From NCBI GenBank assembly GCA_030268105.1, contig BSDZ01000015.1, forward strand, positions 3,561,501 through 3,625,500: DNA of 64,000 bases, in the 5' to 3' direction. This DNA comes from Volvox africanus (Eukaryota; Chlorophyta; Chlorophyceae; Chlamydomonadales; Volvocaceae). The notes under the pieces were generated by a model. That model saw only the letters and a list, made by a program, of their open reading frames with translations, was not told the origin of the DNA and did no database searches. Positions 9,794 through 23,555 of this stretch are shown here, in pieces. Numbering within the stretch: the first letter of the stretch is position 1; each line of letters opens with the position of its first letter. Both the position numbers and the translations under genes were made by a program.

Positions 9794-12424
9794 CTACTGA
9801 TTAAGCATCTGTAGCTTGGTTGTTCGCAGCTCGATTGCCGACGGCAGTGTCGTCGGCGCCGGCGGCTCTGCTGACGGCTGCGGCTGCGGCTGCGGCTGCC
9901 ATAGACGCAGCGGCGGTATCGAACTTGGCCGTTGTTGACGCGACGCAGCTGTAGCACCACATGTCACCAGTCCCCGAGGTTCCTCCGCCACCAGCGTGTG
10001 GCGATGTGGTGGACGCCGGCCCGCTCCGCCGCCGAAAGTCATCCGTAAGGGTTGCTCTGCCACAATACTCACCGCCGCCGGCGTCGGCGGAGCGGAGGTC
10101 GGCACTGTACGGCAATGAGCGCTATGCTGTGTTCCTTTGAGCCCCCCTGTATTCTCCGGGCCACGCTGCGCCCCTACTGGCAACATTTGCACATACATGT
10201 GTTGCTGCTGTTGCTGCTGTGGCAGCTGGGGCGGTGGCGGTGGCGACGATTGGAAGCGTTGCTGCTGTTGTGGTGGCGGCAACGGTACTGACGGCAATGG
10301 CCGTGGTACAGGTCGTTGCTGTGAATAATGCTGCTGTTGCTGTTGTAGATGCCGCTGCGGAGGTGGGGTATGAAAACGTTGCTGAGGGTGTAGAGGTTGC
10401 TTGTATTCTTCTGCTGGTAGTGGCAGCTTCGGAGGCGGCTGCGTCAGTGGCGGCTGCGTCAGTGGTGGAGTGCATCGCTGTTGATATTGTCTTGTGATCT
10501 GCTGCTGCTGCTGCGACGGCGGCGGTGCAGCAGGCGTCAGCTGCTGCATGAAACGTTGTTGTACATCACCAGGTATATGTTCGCACATCTGCAGCGGCGG
10601 CGGCGTAGCCTGGAGTTGCTGTTGCGGCGTCTCCCTAGGTGAGTGTTGTGACGGCGGCGGCAGTGCTGCCGCCAGCGGGCTCCGTTGCAAGGCGTCCGCC
10701 AGGGTGCCATGTACGAACGAAATCTCTTGGCGAATCAACAACTCCATGACGTTCAAATTCGCCTTTGCACGCTACATGTGTAAGGCGGTTTTGGAGCATT
10801 ATTGCGACAGTCCCGTGATTTTAGGATGTGGAAAAGATTGTGAAATAAATATCATCACTAAGACCAGCACCGTAAGCACCACTACTACAACGACCTCCTA
10901 TCCTTTCCACCGCCACCCACTACTCAAACCCCATCCCGAGTCATGCATGCAGTGAGTACATGGATCTGCAGTACGTACATGGATCTGGAGTACGGCACCC
11001 CCACCTACCTGAACTCGGACGAGACGTCCTAGAAGCTCCTCGCCTATAGCCGTGAGCGCGTCAACACATCCTAGCTGTAGCTGTATGAAGCCGGCTGTGG
11101 GCGGCTGCTGCTCCGGCTGCCGCTTTTGAAGGTGATGAAGATGGTGCGGGTGATTGGGCTGGGGGTAATTCGGGTGGCCGTTTCCCGTGTGCCTCTCTGA
11201 GAAGCCGATGCCGCCACTGCTGGTATCGCCGCCGCTGTTATTGCCGCCAGCACCATCACTACCGCCACTGCTGTACGCGCTGCTGCCCGCGCCCAAGCTG
11301 CCGTCGCCGACCTCGACACGGGTGCAGTGATGACTGCCACCCAGATCGTGACCCACAGCACCATTGGGGCGCCCAGGGGCTATTGCTCTTCTTAAAACTC
11401 CAGAAAGAATGTCAGAACGTTCGGCGCTGTTTCTGTTATCAAGAGTGGAGCAAACATTTAAGAGCTCTTGGTCGATAGCACTAAGGGCTGCCATGACCTC
11501 GGCAGTCGTACCACTACTCGGCATAGCAGGAGCTACAGGGGCAGTAGGAGTAGTAATAGCACCGGCACCGGTAGCCGCAGCAGTAGCAAGTGGAGGAGAC
11601 GGATGAGGCGGATTTCCCGTCGTACCGGCAGCCGGCCTTGGGGCGACGGCGGCCTTGCCGTCGACATGTGAGCTGTTGCGGCGTCGTACCGCAGCTCGAA
11701 CGACATCCGCATCAGCGACGCGGTCACCTTCAGGTTCAGTCAGGCATCCGGCGAGCCGCTTACCGTTGATGTTCATTGTCGTTGATGAGCTCTCGCGACG
11801 AGATCGGTCGGCGCCGGAGTCAGATGCCATGCCGTACACCTCTGATGTCACTTTAGCCGCCACCACCGCCGCCGCCGCAGCAGCAGCTGCGACCGACGCC
11901 GCCATCGCCGCGGATGCCTCCCGCGGGTGACAATCCATTACATTGACGCCAATCGGATGGCATGATCGTAACGGTGGGGGCAGTGGGGACGTGCTGGCGA
12001 CTTCAGGTCCAGATCCAGATCCAGATCCAGATCCAAGGTCCAGTGGGCCACACCAATGACGTGCAGCCCCGTTGGGTTCACCTCGCACGCGGCCATTCAA
12101 ATTGCACCCCAGCCGTGGCGCATGCTGGATTTGTTCATCGTACTGCATACTGTATGACGTCGTTGTGGCAACCATCAAGTTGGCATCGGATGGCCCGCCG
12201 TGGATCAAATGTACGGGTGGATTCGGGATACGCCGCCGTAGCTTACTAAGCGCACCGGCAGATTTCATGCCATATGTGCCATTGGATTGAACGGCCATTG
12301 GATGGGCGACAACAGCTGGGATAGCTACGATGTCTTTCATTATAACGAGGCCGACTGGAAAAGGGGTGTACGGCTTCACCAAGATTTCGGAGACTGCTGT
12401 AAGAGGGCAGTAGTAGTACGGCAC
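9794..12424 (-). CDS. Gln/Pro-rich protein of unknown function, two phase-matched exons (5' end unknown)
   Basis: Exon A runs from about 12.4 kb to 11009, where CAG is followed by donor GTAGGT. Exon B is 10771-9794, after a CATGTAG acceptor. The junction is in phase and joins two helical segments: LTAIGEELLGRLVRVQ then RAKANLNVMELLIRQEIS and HGTLADALQR. The first exon is Ala, Ser and Gly-rich with a second helix AALSAIDQELLNVCSTLDN. The second exon turns into a long Gln/Pro/His-rich tail with Gln runs and ends at a TAA at 9794-9796. A coding (CAGATC)n tract at about 12006-12036 gives a Gly-Ser run. The helical core may bind a partner. GTLADAL resembles a kinase hinge segment, but I find no other kinase motif, so I do not call it one. 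Confidence 0.5.
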
Positions 12425-15400
12425 GTTTCCAACCGCAAGTGAAGCGTCATTATGTTTATGAGGGAAGAGATAGAATGCTGCAATCTACCATTTATCCTTT
12501 TTGGGTGGGCTGAGTTTAACCCATTAAAGCTGCGGCGATCAGGTTGTGCCACCACCAACAAGTAGCTGTTGGCCGCTGAAACATCAGCCACGGCACAATA
12601 ATGTACCTGACGCAACCTGCGTGGCGGAGAGGCACGGCAAGGGACACAACACATCGCGCGGAAAAAACACAAGAAACATGTTAACAGTTAATTATGTAGA
12701 GCAGTAAGAAGCAAGCTATCTGGTGAAGCGACACAACAAGGTGTGAATTAGGTGGGGCATATGTAATGTAATAAGGTAGATGATAGCACGTACCGCAAAG
12801 AAACCCTAGTGACCCACTACTGCTTGGCGACAGCAGCAGTAGCAGCTGCAGTAACCGTATCAATAACAGTAGTAGCACAAGCACAGGCACAGCAGCGCAT
12901 CATAGCACAGCACGGGTAGCAGGCAGGCAAGAGCGGCTATGCGGGGTGGGGTGCACGTAACGAAAGGACACATGCAAAAAAAGGCTCACGTGAAGCAGAG
13001 CTAGCAATCACAATCTGAATTGCGGGTTGATTACTATTAGTCAGTTTTGAAAATTGTGTAGGGCGAATTTCACCAGGCGGGCTCTGCTGGTAGGTGGCGA
13101 GACTCGCGGCAGCTTAAAAACGGCTGGGTGCGGGCGTCGGGACAGCACGCAGTCGTACGTAGCTAGTGGTGCTCGCTCGCTCGCTCCATCACAGCAGCAG
13201 TTTGTGTCGAAACCGATTTTCACTAAAGTTAGCTATTGGTTATACTACGTCAGAGAGAGGTCAGGGAGTTCGTCACGATTCGATACATTCCTAACTATCT
13301 CAAAGATAGTTTTGCGGCGCAATCGAGGTATTGTGATGGCAAGGATAGCCAAAACCGCAATCCATTGGAAGCATGCAAGCAAGCAGGCTGCACGTACGGT
13401 CAAGCAAGCGATTCGCAACAACGTGGTGCTTGGAATGAGGCAAGAATAATATACGAGTGGAAAAGAAACTAACCTATGAAACGTATGTATATAAACAGAG
13501 GCGCCTAATTGGATTAATTTTTCAAGTGTGGCGTCGGATGCCAAAGTCGGAGGTAGGACGTCCGCCAACGACGGCGGCAATGCTAGCCACCCGCGGCCCC
13601 ATTGGTGAGGCTTTAGGCGACGTACCGGTGGCGTACTTAAGTGTAATATGTTCCTTATTCTGTTGAATTAAATTTGTTTGCGTAACGGGCAATGCTGCGC
13701 ACCTTCCTGGGGCCTACGTGGCGAGCAGCAGCAGGCAAACTGACCGTAGACGCGACCGTTATCCGGGAAGCAGCGTGGCTGAAAGGGAGTAATCAGTCCT
13801 GGATATCCAATATCATTATGTATTTCAAACCTGATTGATGATTGTGGCTAAGATGGATAGTTTTATTTATGTCTTTGTCTTACCAGGCGCAGCGCAAGCA
13901 TAACCATAGCATTCTTCTTAGTGATAAAGCTAAATTTTATTTGACATCTATTTACTAGACTACTGTTTTAAAAAGTACTTCAATAAAGTTTTCTATGTCT
14001 AGCGGGGTATCCCCATGTTTGCAGTACGACAGGGACCAATGAGTGTAGCCGTTTTTAGAGTTCGACATATTTAAATAAATCATATAAAGTTATTTGGTCA
14101 GAACAATTTGAATATGAAATTTATGTTCACATGAATGCGGGTAGCGGTTGACAAATATGGATCCGTTTTACAATCTTAGATATTAACGTTTTCAGATAAG
14201 TTGTATAAGTATGTATGTCCATGTTACCTTCACGACCTGCCCATTTGCCCGATTGCTAGCTCTGCCAGCAGCTGGTTGTCTGAACGCTTACCTCCCCTTA
14301 CTTCCTGAGAACCGCAGCAGACCAACCGTGCCGACTGAGCAAACGTAGCAAGTCGAGATCTGAACAGCTTACCGCCTAACAACCACTTTACCAACGTATA
14401 TTATTTTCTGTGATAATAGAAAAATATTTCCGAACCTGCATGTGCGCTCGAAATCGGAAATCGCGAGTTAAGGGGAGTCTAGGCTTGTTACGCATGCGCC
14501 TCTCGGCGTCTCAAACTTCGTAACCTTCCTGTGGCACGCTTACCAATCCCATACACGCGGCACGCACCCGGATTTGGTAATTTATTTGCAAGATGTTCAC
14601 GAAAAAGCTCGATTTGTTTCCGAAACAGCTCCACGCACAGCCAGCTGCGGCAGGCAGGCACTGCCTGCCTGCCGCACTTTGCTGCTGCCCCACCAGGCAA
14701 GTGCATAGGGATCGAACTCTTAAAATTACCTTATCTAGATGAAACAACAGCTGATCCAGGCATCCTTGGTCAAGATCTTATATAAGAAATCTCGCAAAGC
14801 GCGATTTTAACAAATTATATGGACAAACGAGCGAGTTTGAGGATTTTGTTTTTGCTCACCTAACGAGCCACCTTAACAGCCATGTTAAGCAAATTATCTT
14901 ATTAGTCAGTAACTTGTTACTGAAGTGTGCGTATTAGTACATGCCGATGGCTTATGGCTATCTGTTGGTAGTTGCTGTCGGACCTGTCAGGTCAAATGAC
15001 GACGACTGCTGAAATCGATTATTTGCCGTCGAACGCCATCCCGTTTGGGACCCAGTGCTCACTAACGAGGATGTACAACGCCCAATTTGATCACGTTCTT
15101 GGACATCGCGCTGGTTTCTTTTTAGTAGCTGGCAGCGTCCTTTTACGCAAGTAAAGAGGACAGAAATGGCAACGGTGGGCGCCCGGAATGGCGCAACGCT
15201 AATTAAGACCACTTAATTTCCTTCATAAGACAGGCGCAAGGAAACCCTCTGAAACTGTTATACGCACGTCCCTGTCGGGGAAAGCTGGTGTGAGTTCCGT
15301 CGTCCTGGCGCGATAGGTGGCCCCACCAGCCAGCCAATGCCCCCCTCTCCCTTGTCCCCTGCCTCTCCGCGCAATTACGTGCCATGAACATCCGCAAATC

Positions 15401-17692
15401 TCTCGCTTGGTGGTTGAAGTCGGCGGCAGCTGCTGCCACGACTGGGAATTCGCCCCTGTTATCAACTGTTGAAGTGTGACGTGATCCTGTCCATCCATTC
15501 CAGGTCTCGTTTTTCTTTATTTGTTTCAGCAGCCGCTAAACCCCTTCTCGGATGATTCAATCGCGACTGATTATTGCTCTACGGGTATCTATGGGTACCT
15601 AGTATCCATGGTGATGATGATGATGATGACGATGACGATGATGGTGGCGATGATGATGATGATGATGATGATGATAATGATGATGATGACGACGACAAGA
15701 TGGAGAAAGAGACAATTCCAAAGCTAGGTTGAGAAAGGCGCGCAAAGATCAGTTGGGCCTCGTCGGTAACAACAATTGTTTTTCCCTAGTTTTCCGCCAG
15801 AGCGCCTGGATGGAGTGCTGTGTAGTTTACTGGCATCTATTTATGTGGCTATGTATACTACGTTTCTACCGCCAGGTCGACCCGTCGCAGTAGCTACCCC
15901 TGAGCATCGATAACATCTGCGCTGCAAGCGCGCGATGCGCAACGCGGGATCTATATGCGAGTTTAGTGGTATTTTACACCAATAAAAACACGATCTAATC
16001 CAATAGGTCCTCGTAGGCGAAAGCGCGCGCCTCCTAACACGTTTTTTCCTCCTGAGGACCCTCGCGACATGCACACCGTACGACGATGCACAAATATGGC
16101 AATGGTACACGTTAAGTGGTAAGTATGACAACGGTACACGACAATATAATCGCTACGAAAAATGTGATGCCTTTACCTTGCACCAGGCCACGTTTCATAG
16201 CCAGGGTATCCTGACACACACAGAGAGATGATCATCACACATAGATGTCGGGCAGTTTTTGTTGTAGTCCGTTGCGAGTCATTTGGTTTTAACGAGTGCG
16301 TTTCGGTTTTCCTTCTTCTAGTGCCGTTTTTCTGTCAGCACCGACGCTTTCCCTCGGTTCTTACGGCTGCTTGCCGGCAGGGGATATGCCTCTGTCCCCT
16401 TCTGTTCATTACATCTCCCTCAGTACTTATCGTAATTGTCTGTCTGCGTCCTGGAGCCCAAGATCTAGACAACAACGACAACTATTCCCCTTTACGCCCT
16501 TACTGTTCATTCGCCCTAAAGATAAAAGGTGAAAGGAAATACTTGTAATGGATTTATTGAGTATTTGTATAAATGCTGTCTCGAGCTTTATTAATTTCAT
16601 CGACCTAGGATAGCAAGGCACGGCCAGGCCATCTCCACAAATGTGCCTTTAATGAGTCCGTCCGTCTGTGTCTGTGTCTGTCTTCTACCATCTCTCTGTC
16701 GTACGTCCGTATGCCACCATGTTTCATGTTCAGTCAATGTTCAGTCACTTGTGGTATTTGATCTTCGTGTCGGCAATATAACGAATATAACGAATCGGGA
16801 AATCGGTTGGTAACTGCTTAGGGTCTAACCCTATAACCTAAAATCTCTGGCAGTACTCAGCGGCACAGTTTTCCCCAGGTGCATGGTTCCTTAGCATTGT
16901 TTTAACTGCCATGGACTTGTCCTCTCGCGTCTTTTTTTTCTTTGCGCTTACCCTTCTTCATCTCGCATGTGTGCGTTCTTGCCGTTGCGGCTGCTACCGC
17001 CACCGCTGTCCCAGGTGAGAGGGTTCGCGCGGAGCTGCGCTGGTTCGGTTGGTACGGGTGCGCGCATCGAGCTGGCCGGGTTGGGTGGATGGGTTGGTTG
17101 GGTTCAGGCGCGTGCAGGTTCTCTTTACAGGTGGGTTGGGAGGAGCACTCGCATGACAGCGCCAGCGCCAGCGGTCAGGTCAGCTTTGCCTCTGACTCAA
17201 CACGACTTTCACTTTGCCGCCAGCTGTAAGGCCGATAATATACAAACTTAGGGTTCCTCTTTCTCTTTAATCGTTTCAATTCGCGGCCTCGGCGACTACC
17301 TAGTTTACGTCACAGCTCGTTTCCACTTTTCCTGCTTTGGACGACATCGGCCATCGTCCGACCTTCACGGCTAGTCCTCGTTCCTTCAGTATCAGCATTC
17401 AGTATCCGTTTTATTCGACTTCCCCCCTTTCCTACCCCGCCCCCTCAAGGACACCACCCTGCAGCAGGCACATGCACATGCACATCCACATGCATGTGCA
17501 CCCCGACAGTTTCTCTCATCTCGTCAGGTGCACCCGGCGAGGAGGACAAGGAAGGCCGAATCCGGAAAAAAGATCCGACTTCTCTTCCCAGGTACGGAAT
17601 ATTCCATCCGCCATCTGTCTGTCCGTCTGTCCATCTATTTGTCTGTCCGTCCGTCAGTCCACTGCCTCGCTTCCACCCCTCCGAGCCAAATA
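12425..17692. other. About 5.3 kb without a recognisable gene
   Basis: The stretch 13660-14500 is AT-rich and without ORFs. The frame at 13054-13449 (plus) and those near 14.5, 15.3 and 15.9 kb show no family signature. A GAT/GAC trinucleotide tract lies at 15609-15692. A pyrimidine-rich stretch (16.9-17.7 kb) just downstream of the DCC1 stop may hold that gene's 3' UTR. A frame at 16942-17229 looks like a signal peptide but begins with TTG, not ATG. Confidence 0.4.
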
Positions 17693-20600
17693 TCACCGAA
17701 CCGAATATACCAGGGGCGCATCCGGGGTGAGCTGGCTCGCCCGCGCGAAACGCATGAGTAGCGCCTCGGCGGATTGGCCAGGCACCTGTAGGTAATAAGT
17801 GTTTCCAGAGACAAAGTCGGTTAGGGCGGTTACGTATGGAGAATACGGCAGGATTTGGGATATGGCGTCGTATGTATCGCCCCAGGCAGGGCTCCCTACC
17901 CAGACGTATCGAGGGGAACGAACAGAAAAATAAGTTATTTAGAAACGATTTCTGGAAGGAGGAAAAACACCGATGTCATTAAAAAAGGAAAATTGCGGGC
18001 TTAGTGGGTTAAAACGGCAGAAGGAGCACACGGGTTAGGCCCCTATATTCGCTCCTCTTAGTCACCTCCCCTTGCCTATCAACCAAACCACCCCGCCAAC
18101 CTTCTTTACACATGCGCCAAAGAACAAAAACACACAGACACTCAAGGCACGCACCTGGACGCCCTCCAGGTACGGCTCCAGGGTGGTCCACTCCCAGCGA
18201 GCCCGGCGACCGAACAGCGCCGCAAACCGCTCCCCGGGATCGCGGGGCAGCGCAGAAGCGGGAAAGGAGCTGATGCGCGCTTCCGCTCCGGAACCTGAAA
18301 ACACACGACACACACGCATGTGGGTAACGGGAGTTATTACCCGGCCAGAGAGGCGTGTGTAAACGTGTGTGTATGTACAGAGGGATGTGTGTAGAGAGGG
18401 AAAGGGGCGGTTAGGTCGTTTCTTCCGGCAGTAGGAAGCCACGGGAAGGCTCATCTGTCTCATAACGCCCGACAGGGGGGACTACGGTTTGTGGACGACT
18501 ACGGTATGCGCGGCTGTCGTACACAGGTATGCGCGGCTGTCGTACACAGCGAACAGTAGTAGCAGCAGTAGTAGCAATGGCAGTAGCAGTGGCTGTAGGA
18601 GTAACAGTGGCAGCGTGCAGGAGCAATGACCCACCATCGATCAGAGCCTCGGATCGAAGCATGCCCAAGGATGGCGTCATGCCGTACGGTACGGCATTAC
18701 GCCATGCGACGTTGAACTCGCTTAGCAGCATGGCTCGGCCACCCATCACTTTGTGAGCGAAGTGGATACATACCTATTGTTGGACGTTAGGTGGTGGCAT
18801 GGCCGTTAAAGAGTAGTTGCATGGTCGTTGCGCAAAAAACATTTTATTACCCAAAGTTTTGGTTCCCGCAAAGAGTTATTTTCAGCAACCGGGAAACATT
18901 ATTGACACTGTCCCTTATCTTAATTCTTAACTGCCGTACGATAACCATCGTACCTTGGTCTCGTCCAAGCACCATAAATCCTGCCCCACAATTTCAGTAC
19001 CGTCTGCGAGCGAGTCCGTTACCACCGGCTTGCCGTACACGCTCAAGCAGTGCCGTACTAACGCAGGGCGATAGCCTTCCGGCTGGAGTGATGCCTCCAG
19101 CCGTGACGCCCTAAGTGCGGAGAGGGTCATACTGTCCTGCTCAACACTGGGGAGTGTACGGCACAACGGAATGGCTTGTTTGCATGTGGATGAGTGGCAG
19201 GATAAGTGTGTATGCGTGGCCGAGAAGCCCGAAGGGAGGATGCGATTGAGTACGGGTACAACGGTAAACAACTGCACTAACCAACACCCAAATACGTACG
19301 TCAGGAGGACCAGCTCCAGGAGGGAGCCGAGATAGTTGGGATCAACCGCTCGCCAACAACCGCCCAGCTCCAGGGCCCCCTCAGACACCAGTGCGGCCCG
19401 AAGCTCCTCGGGACTGGCCTAGACGAGCAACCATTCGACGGGCAATTATAACTTTCAGGACGAGCAACTGTTGGACGAGCGGTATGATGCCATGGACGAG
19501 CACAAGTGGCCGAGACACGCAGAATAGACGTACGGCAATTCCAATATGTGAAAGCGGAAAGCCAATCACGCGGTGGACGAGCAATCGTGAAAATGCTTTT
19601 GTTGAACATGTCAACGATTATGGCAATACGATCTAGATTGGGCACCAATCACCATGCAAGCAGCAATTGACGAGCAACGGTCAACCAACAGCGACACAAA
19701 ACGGGTTGGGTTTCGTTCTTTCTTCCTCCCTCCCTTCCCTCCTCTTTCCCTCCCCCCTCCGTCACAGAGCCCACGGGCCTTACGTCCATCAGAGCACCGA
19801 ATCACCTGCACCATGGCCAACAGCCCCTCGAACGTGTAACCTGCGGCCGTACGTCCCGCAGCCTCCCCCATCTCGGTACCCCCCCTTTCCGCCTCCGCTC
19901 GCTCGTCGTCAATGCCGTACGGTCGCTGCCAAAGCAGGCCCCGTAGAGCCTCCAGTCTGGGAGCAACTTCCACAAGCTACGCTTTGTACGGCATGGTGTT
20001 TCAGGATAGTGGGAGGAACCAATAGGTTGTCATACTTGTATCCTGGTTGGCATCCTAAACGTACGACCGTCAAGATTAGACGTTCCTCATGTTTCATATT
20101 GTTTGCAGGCGATAATATACAGACGTGCAGGCACACAGACAGACAGGCAAGAAGAGGATGCACATCACAACATATTGTCGTGCACGTACTACCCGTTGTG
20201 GGACAACGTACATGCCGTACATACCTCAATGTGTGAGGTGCTCGTGGCGTTGACTTTAATTGGATCCTGACATGACGCGGATCGGAACTACGACGGGCCG
20301 GCGAAAAGTGGTGGACGACGGGGAGCCGTGCACGTGTGTATGTGTGCATTAAGGTGCGAACATAGGGCCCCACGATTAGCCTTTTAAGGGGGATGGTGTC
20401 GTACTGGAAGTGAGGTCCGTAAACCGGTTGACGCCCGTCATCATCATCAGCCTGTTTCATTTGCGCCTCTTCCTCTTCCCCCAGACGTTTGACAATGAAG
20501 AAGCACACGGGACGAGACCCCATAAAACGGAGAACCTCATCCCCAGGCGCTCAAGTGCAAGTACTCTGCATGCTAGTACGCTCTTACATAATAAGTATGA

Positions 20601-22017
20601 TACTCGTGGACCAGCCCCTCCCCATTCCTTGAAGCATCAAACCCCAAAATCAAATAGAAGTCCGCAAGAGACACGATGCGGGAATGCCGACCAACCACAA
20701 ACGGTTCCGAAACCCCCAAACTCTAAAGTTCCGAAACCCTTGGAAACTGGCGAAACGTACATGGTTCCATTGCGTCATGAGCCCACTGCCGTATCCTGGT
20801 ACTGTGAGGACGTTGAAAGCAGTAGCGGTAGCAGCAAACGCCATAAGGCCCAGCAAATTCATAGGCGGGAGTGGCGAGAGCGGCAGAGCAGGGTCCGGGG
20901 GGTAGGCAAGCCCGTCGATAGATTCGATACCATTGCGCAGCGTTCGTGCCTTGGATGGCAACCATGACGGGCCCTTCCGACCAACATCATATTACAACTT
21001 TTCCTCTTCCCGTTTCTTCGGTCAGAGGAATTCCTTCGATGTGGTGCATTCTAGAGTCAACAGCTTTCCGTTTTAACGCAGCATTATAATAATAGATAGT
21101 AGACATTCACAAATAATAAAAGAAAAAAATCTTATCGATCTCTTTCGGAACGCCCTACTGAGACTTCAGTTTTCCATGAGTCAGTTCCGTACTCTTCTAC
21201 TCTTCCTATACCTGGTTCCACTCCCCCTCCCAGCCCATCCTAGGATTCAGCGACAGCGAAGTTGGTTGAGCTCCACTACCCACCAACCCGCCAGCCCCGA
21301 CTGAAGGACAACCGCTTGCCTTCTGCTGCTACAGCTACCGCAGCCGCTACGTCCTGTACGTATACGTAACGAGGTTTTGGCGCGAGGCAGGAAGGAGGAG
21401 TAAGAGTGCAGCAGTCGCAGCCTTAAGTATTGGTTTCGAATCGAGAATTGCTGGCACCAGATAGCGACCTTACCTCACTCTTATCCAAGGTCTGTTCGGC
21501 TTCATTTTCTTGCTGTTGCGGCCCAACTAATAACTGCAAGTTCGTTGTCTCCACGACCTTCATGGCGTACGTACGGCGGGAAGTGACGAGGATAGCCTCA
21601 TCTTCCTCGCCGCCTTTGATGACGACGCTGCAGTGATAGTTAGACAGAAAGATAGATACATCGCGATACTGAAGAGGTGCATAATTGTAGCGGGGTGTTG
21701 GTAGGCGCCTTAATCACAATACCGCAACATAGACAGAAAGGAATAACCATAACCTTGCTCGAAGTTTCGCGATATTTCACCAGCATCGCAATAGATGGGC
21801 GCATGCCCTGTGTTCGTCGCAAAGCGGTGCACCAGCCTTGCCTTGAGTACCGCAGTACTGCAGTACGAAATAAAACGCTTTCTTTCTCGTACCCTTTCTG
21901 GATGATCTCCTGAAGCAGCGGCTCGTCTACTTCCAGAAGACGCAGGTCGGTGCGGACGCCGTCTGGGGCGAAAGCGATCGCACGCGGCTGGCCGGGCTTT
22001 AGGGCCAAACTCGACAT
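17693..22017 (-). CDS. DSCC1: DCC1/DSCC1-like sister chromatid cohesion protein
   Basis: DCC1 is part of the CTF18-CTF8-DCC1 clamp-loader variant that loads PCNA at forks and helps cohesion. I can phase eight exons: 21893-22017, 21474-21627, 19806-19976, 19296-19406, 18954-19136, 18635-18773, 18155-18294 and 17693-17785. Each has GT/AG ends and matching phase, giving about 371 residues (the family is about 390). Family landmarks, in order: LRLLEVDEPLLQEIIQKG, then TYAMKVVETTNLQLLVGP at the N-terminus; VAPRLEALRGLL and YTFEGLLAMVQ; the winged-helix part ALELGGCWRAVDPNYLGSLL and LVRHCLSVYG; VCIHFAHKVM and FNVAWRNAVPYGM; the C-terminal DPGERFAALFGRRARWEW and LEPYLEGVQ, then EALLMRFARAS. The start is the ATG at 22017. 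A short exon may be missing in the 1.5-kb intron 19977-21473, where the usual SSYLEL-type segment is expected. Confidence 0.9.
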
Positions 22018-23555
22018 CCTGATTGATATTTCTATCTACTATCTTGGAATAAAACTCAAGTTTCGTAAAACAATTGTATTAATAACTATGCCGTGGAGGG
22101 CGCGATTAGCTCTGACCCTTGCTTCGTGTAAATTTTGTGGTGGCGAAGGAAATTTGTCAAATCCTCATAAGTCATTCACGAATGTTTTTCGATTAAGAAT
22201 ATAACCAGCAAACAACTAATAAGTGTCGTCAAACAAGGATGCTAGTAATGCGCAAGTCGGATTTGGCGCCAATGGTTTCGGAGGCAGCGGGCCCAGGTCC
22301 ATCCCGGACGCCTCCTATGCGTTTGGGGTCCATTTATCCGCTTCATACAAATTCCGCCGGGCACTTCCCCAACCACCTGTCAGAAGGCTCAATCCTTGTA
22401 CAACAATCTATATTGTCTCCGGGAAACGGACCAGGCCGCCGCGTGCATCCAGTGTTGTATCGTCGCACATAGGGCTTGCAAATCTTTTCTAATATGTTTT
22501 ACTCAAGCCCAAGATTCTTTAAGCCTCCGGGCTCGTTTGGATTTTACCTTACATGTTTGTAAATGATATCATCATCATTATCTTTATCTCTCCTCAGAGT
22601 ACTAGTCAACATTGCCTATTCTTTAATTAGAAGCTCACTGCATATAAATGCGTATGTCTTTTGATGTCTCTTGCAGATAAGGTTTAGTAAGCGCGGACAA
22701 GCTTCGAGAGGTAAGAGAACCCTACAGCGAAACGCCAGAAAAAGTAGAGGTTTAGGATCGTTGGACAAATGACGATATTTAGTGTCAGGCGAAACAACGC
22801 CTCGGCAGGCCGTCGTGTCGCTCACCGAAAGCCCATTCCATATGGGCACACGTTGGGCATTGAAAATGGCGATACTAAAAATAGCCGCAATTCCTAAAAC
22901 ATCTGATCTTGGTTAGGACGGTTGGGGGGGTGTAGTAGTTGACAGCCGCAAAGGCCTCTCGAGATGCTGACAGGGTAATTCTGCACCTTGATATTGTGCT
23001 GGTTGTGTAAGTCGCACATGTACGACTACTAGATGGGGCGACCGTCAAACACCAGCGGGCGGGCACTGGCTGTATGATAAAATGCGCCATCGGCGCCGTT
23101 TTTAATGCAGCGCCGACCCATTTAATCATTTAGCTGCAGCAGGCGAAGGACGGAGCCAATCGAACTGCAGCAGCATGCAGCACACAGCAGATGGGGGCAA
23201 GCAATGATTGAAGCAAGTGTGTAAGGAAAGAGCGAGCGAGCGAGCGTATATATGTATGAAAGATTTATCGCGCTTCATCAATACGCTCCATCGACGGACT
23301 ATTTATAGGCTAAACGAAGTAAGAAGGAAGGAATCGTGGCGATGAGTAAGATGGCACCTGCGTGCTGACTACTAAAAGGGCTAGCTAGGATAAGTCTACC
23401 TGATATGTACAATCTATGATGAAATGCGTTTTTGCAATAGATACTGATGACTTGTATATCTATATACCTGTCTATCCGACACACCGTCAGAGGAAGCATG
23501 CGACAGGGACTACGGGGCCCCGGCTTGGAAGGTGGCGGCCGTTTGGGAAAGAACT
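22018..23555. other. Intergenic region upstream of DCC1 and downstream of the M11 remnant
   Basis: No gene is recognised. It is the likely DCC1 promoter region. It contains one copy of a 100-bp inverted-repeat element (22931-23031). Confidence 0.4.
22931..23031. repeat. MITE-like repeat family A, copy 1
   Basis: Begins TGTAGTAGT and ends ACTACTA in inverted orientation. Internal words GCCGCAAAGGCCTC and GAGATGCTGA are shared with copies at 53565-53667 and 56590-56681. Confidence 0.8.

Noticed and set aside
9794..10771. HGTLADALQRS as a kinase hinge segment
   Set aside because: No glycine loop, HRD or DFG motif on this strand nearby; the joined exons read as a plain helical region.
16942..17229. 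ORF with a signal-peptide-like start
   Set aside because: Its first codon is TTG, there is no ATG, and it lies in pyrimidine-rich DNA downstream of DCC1.
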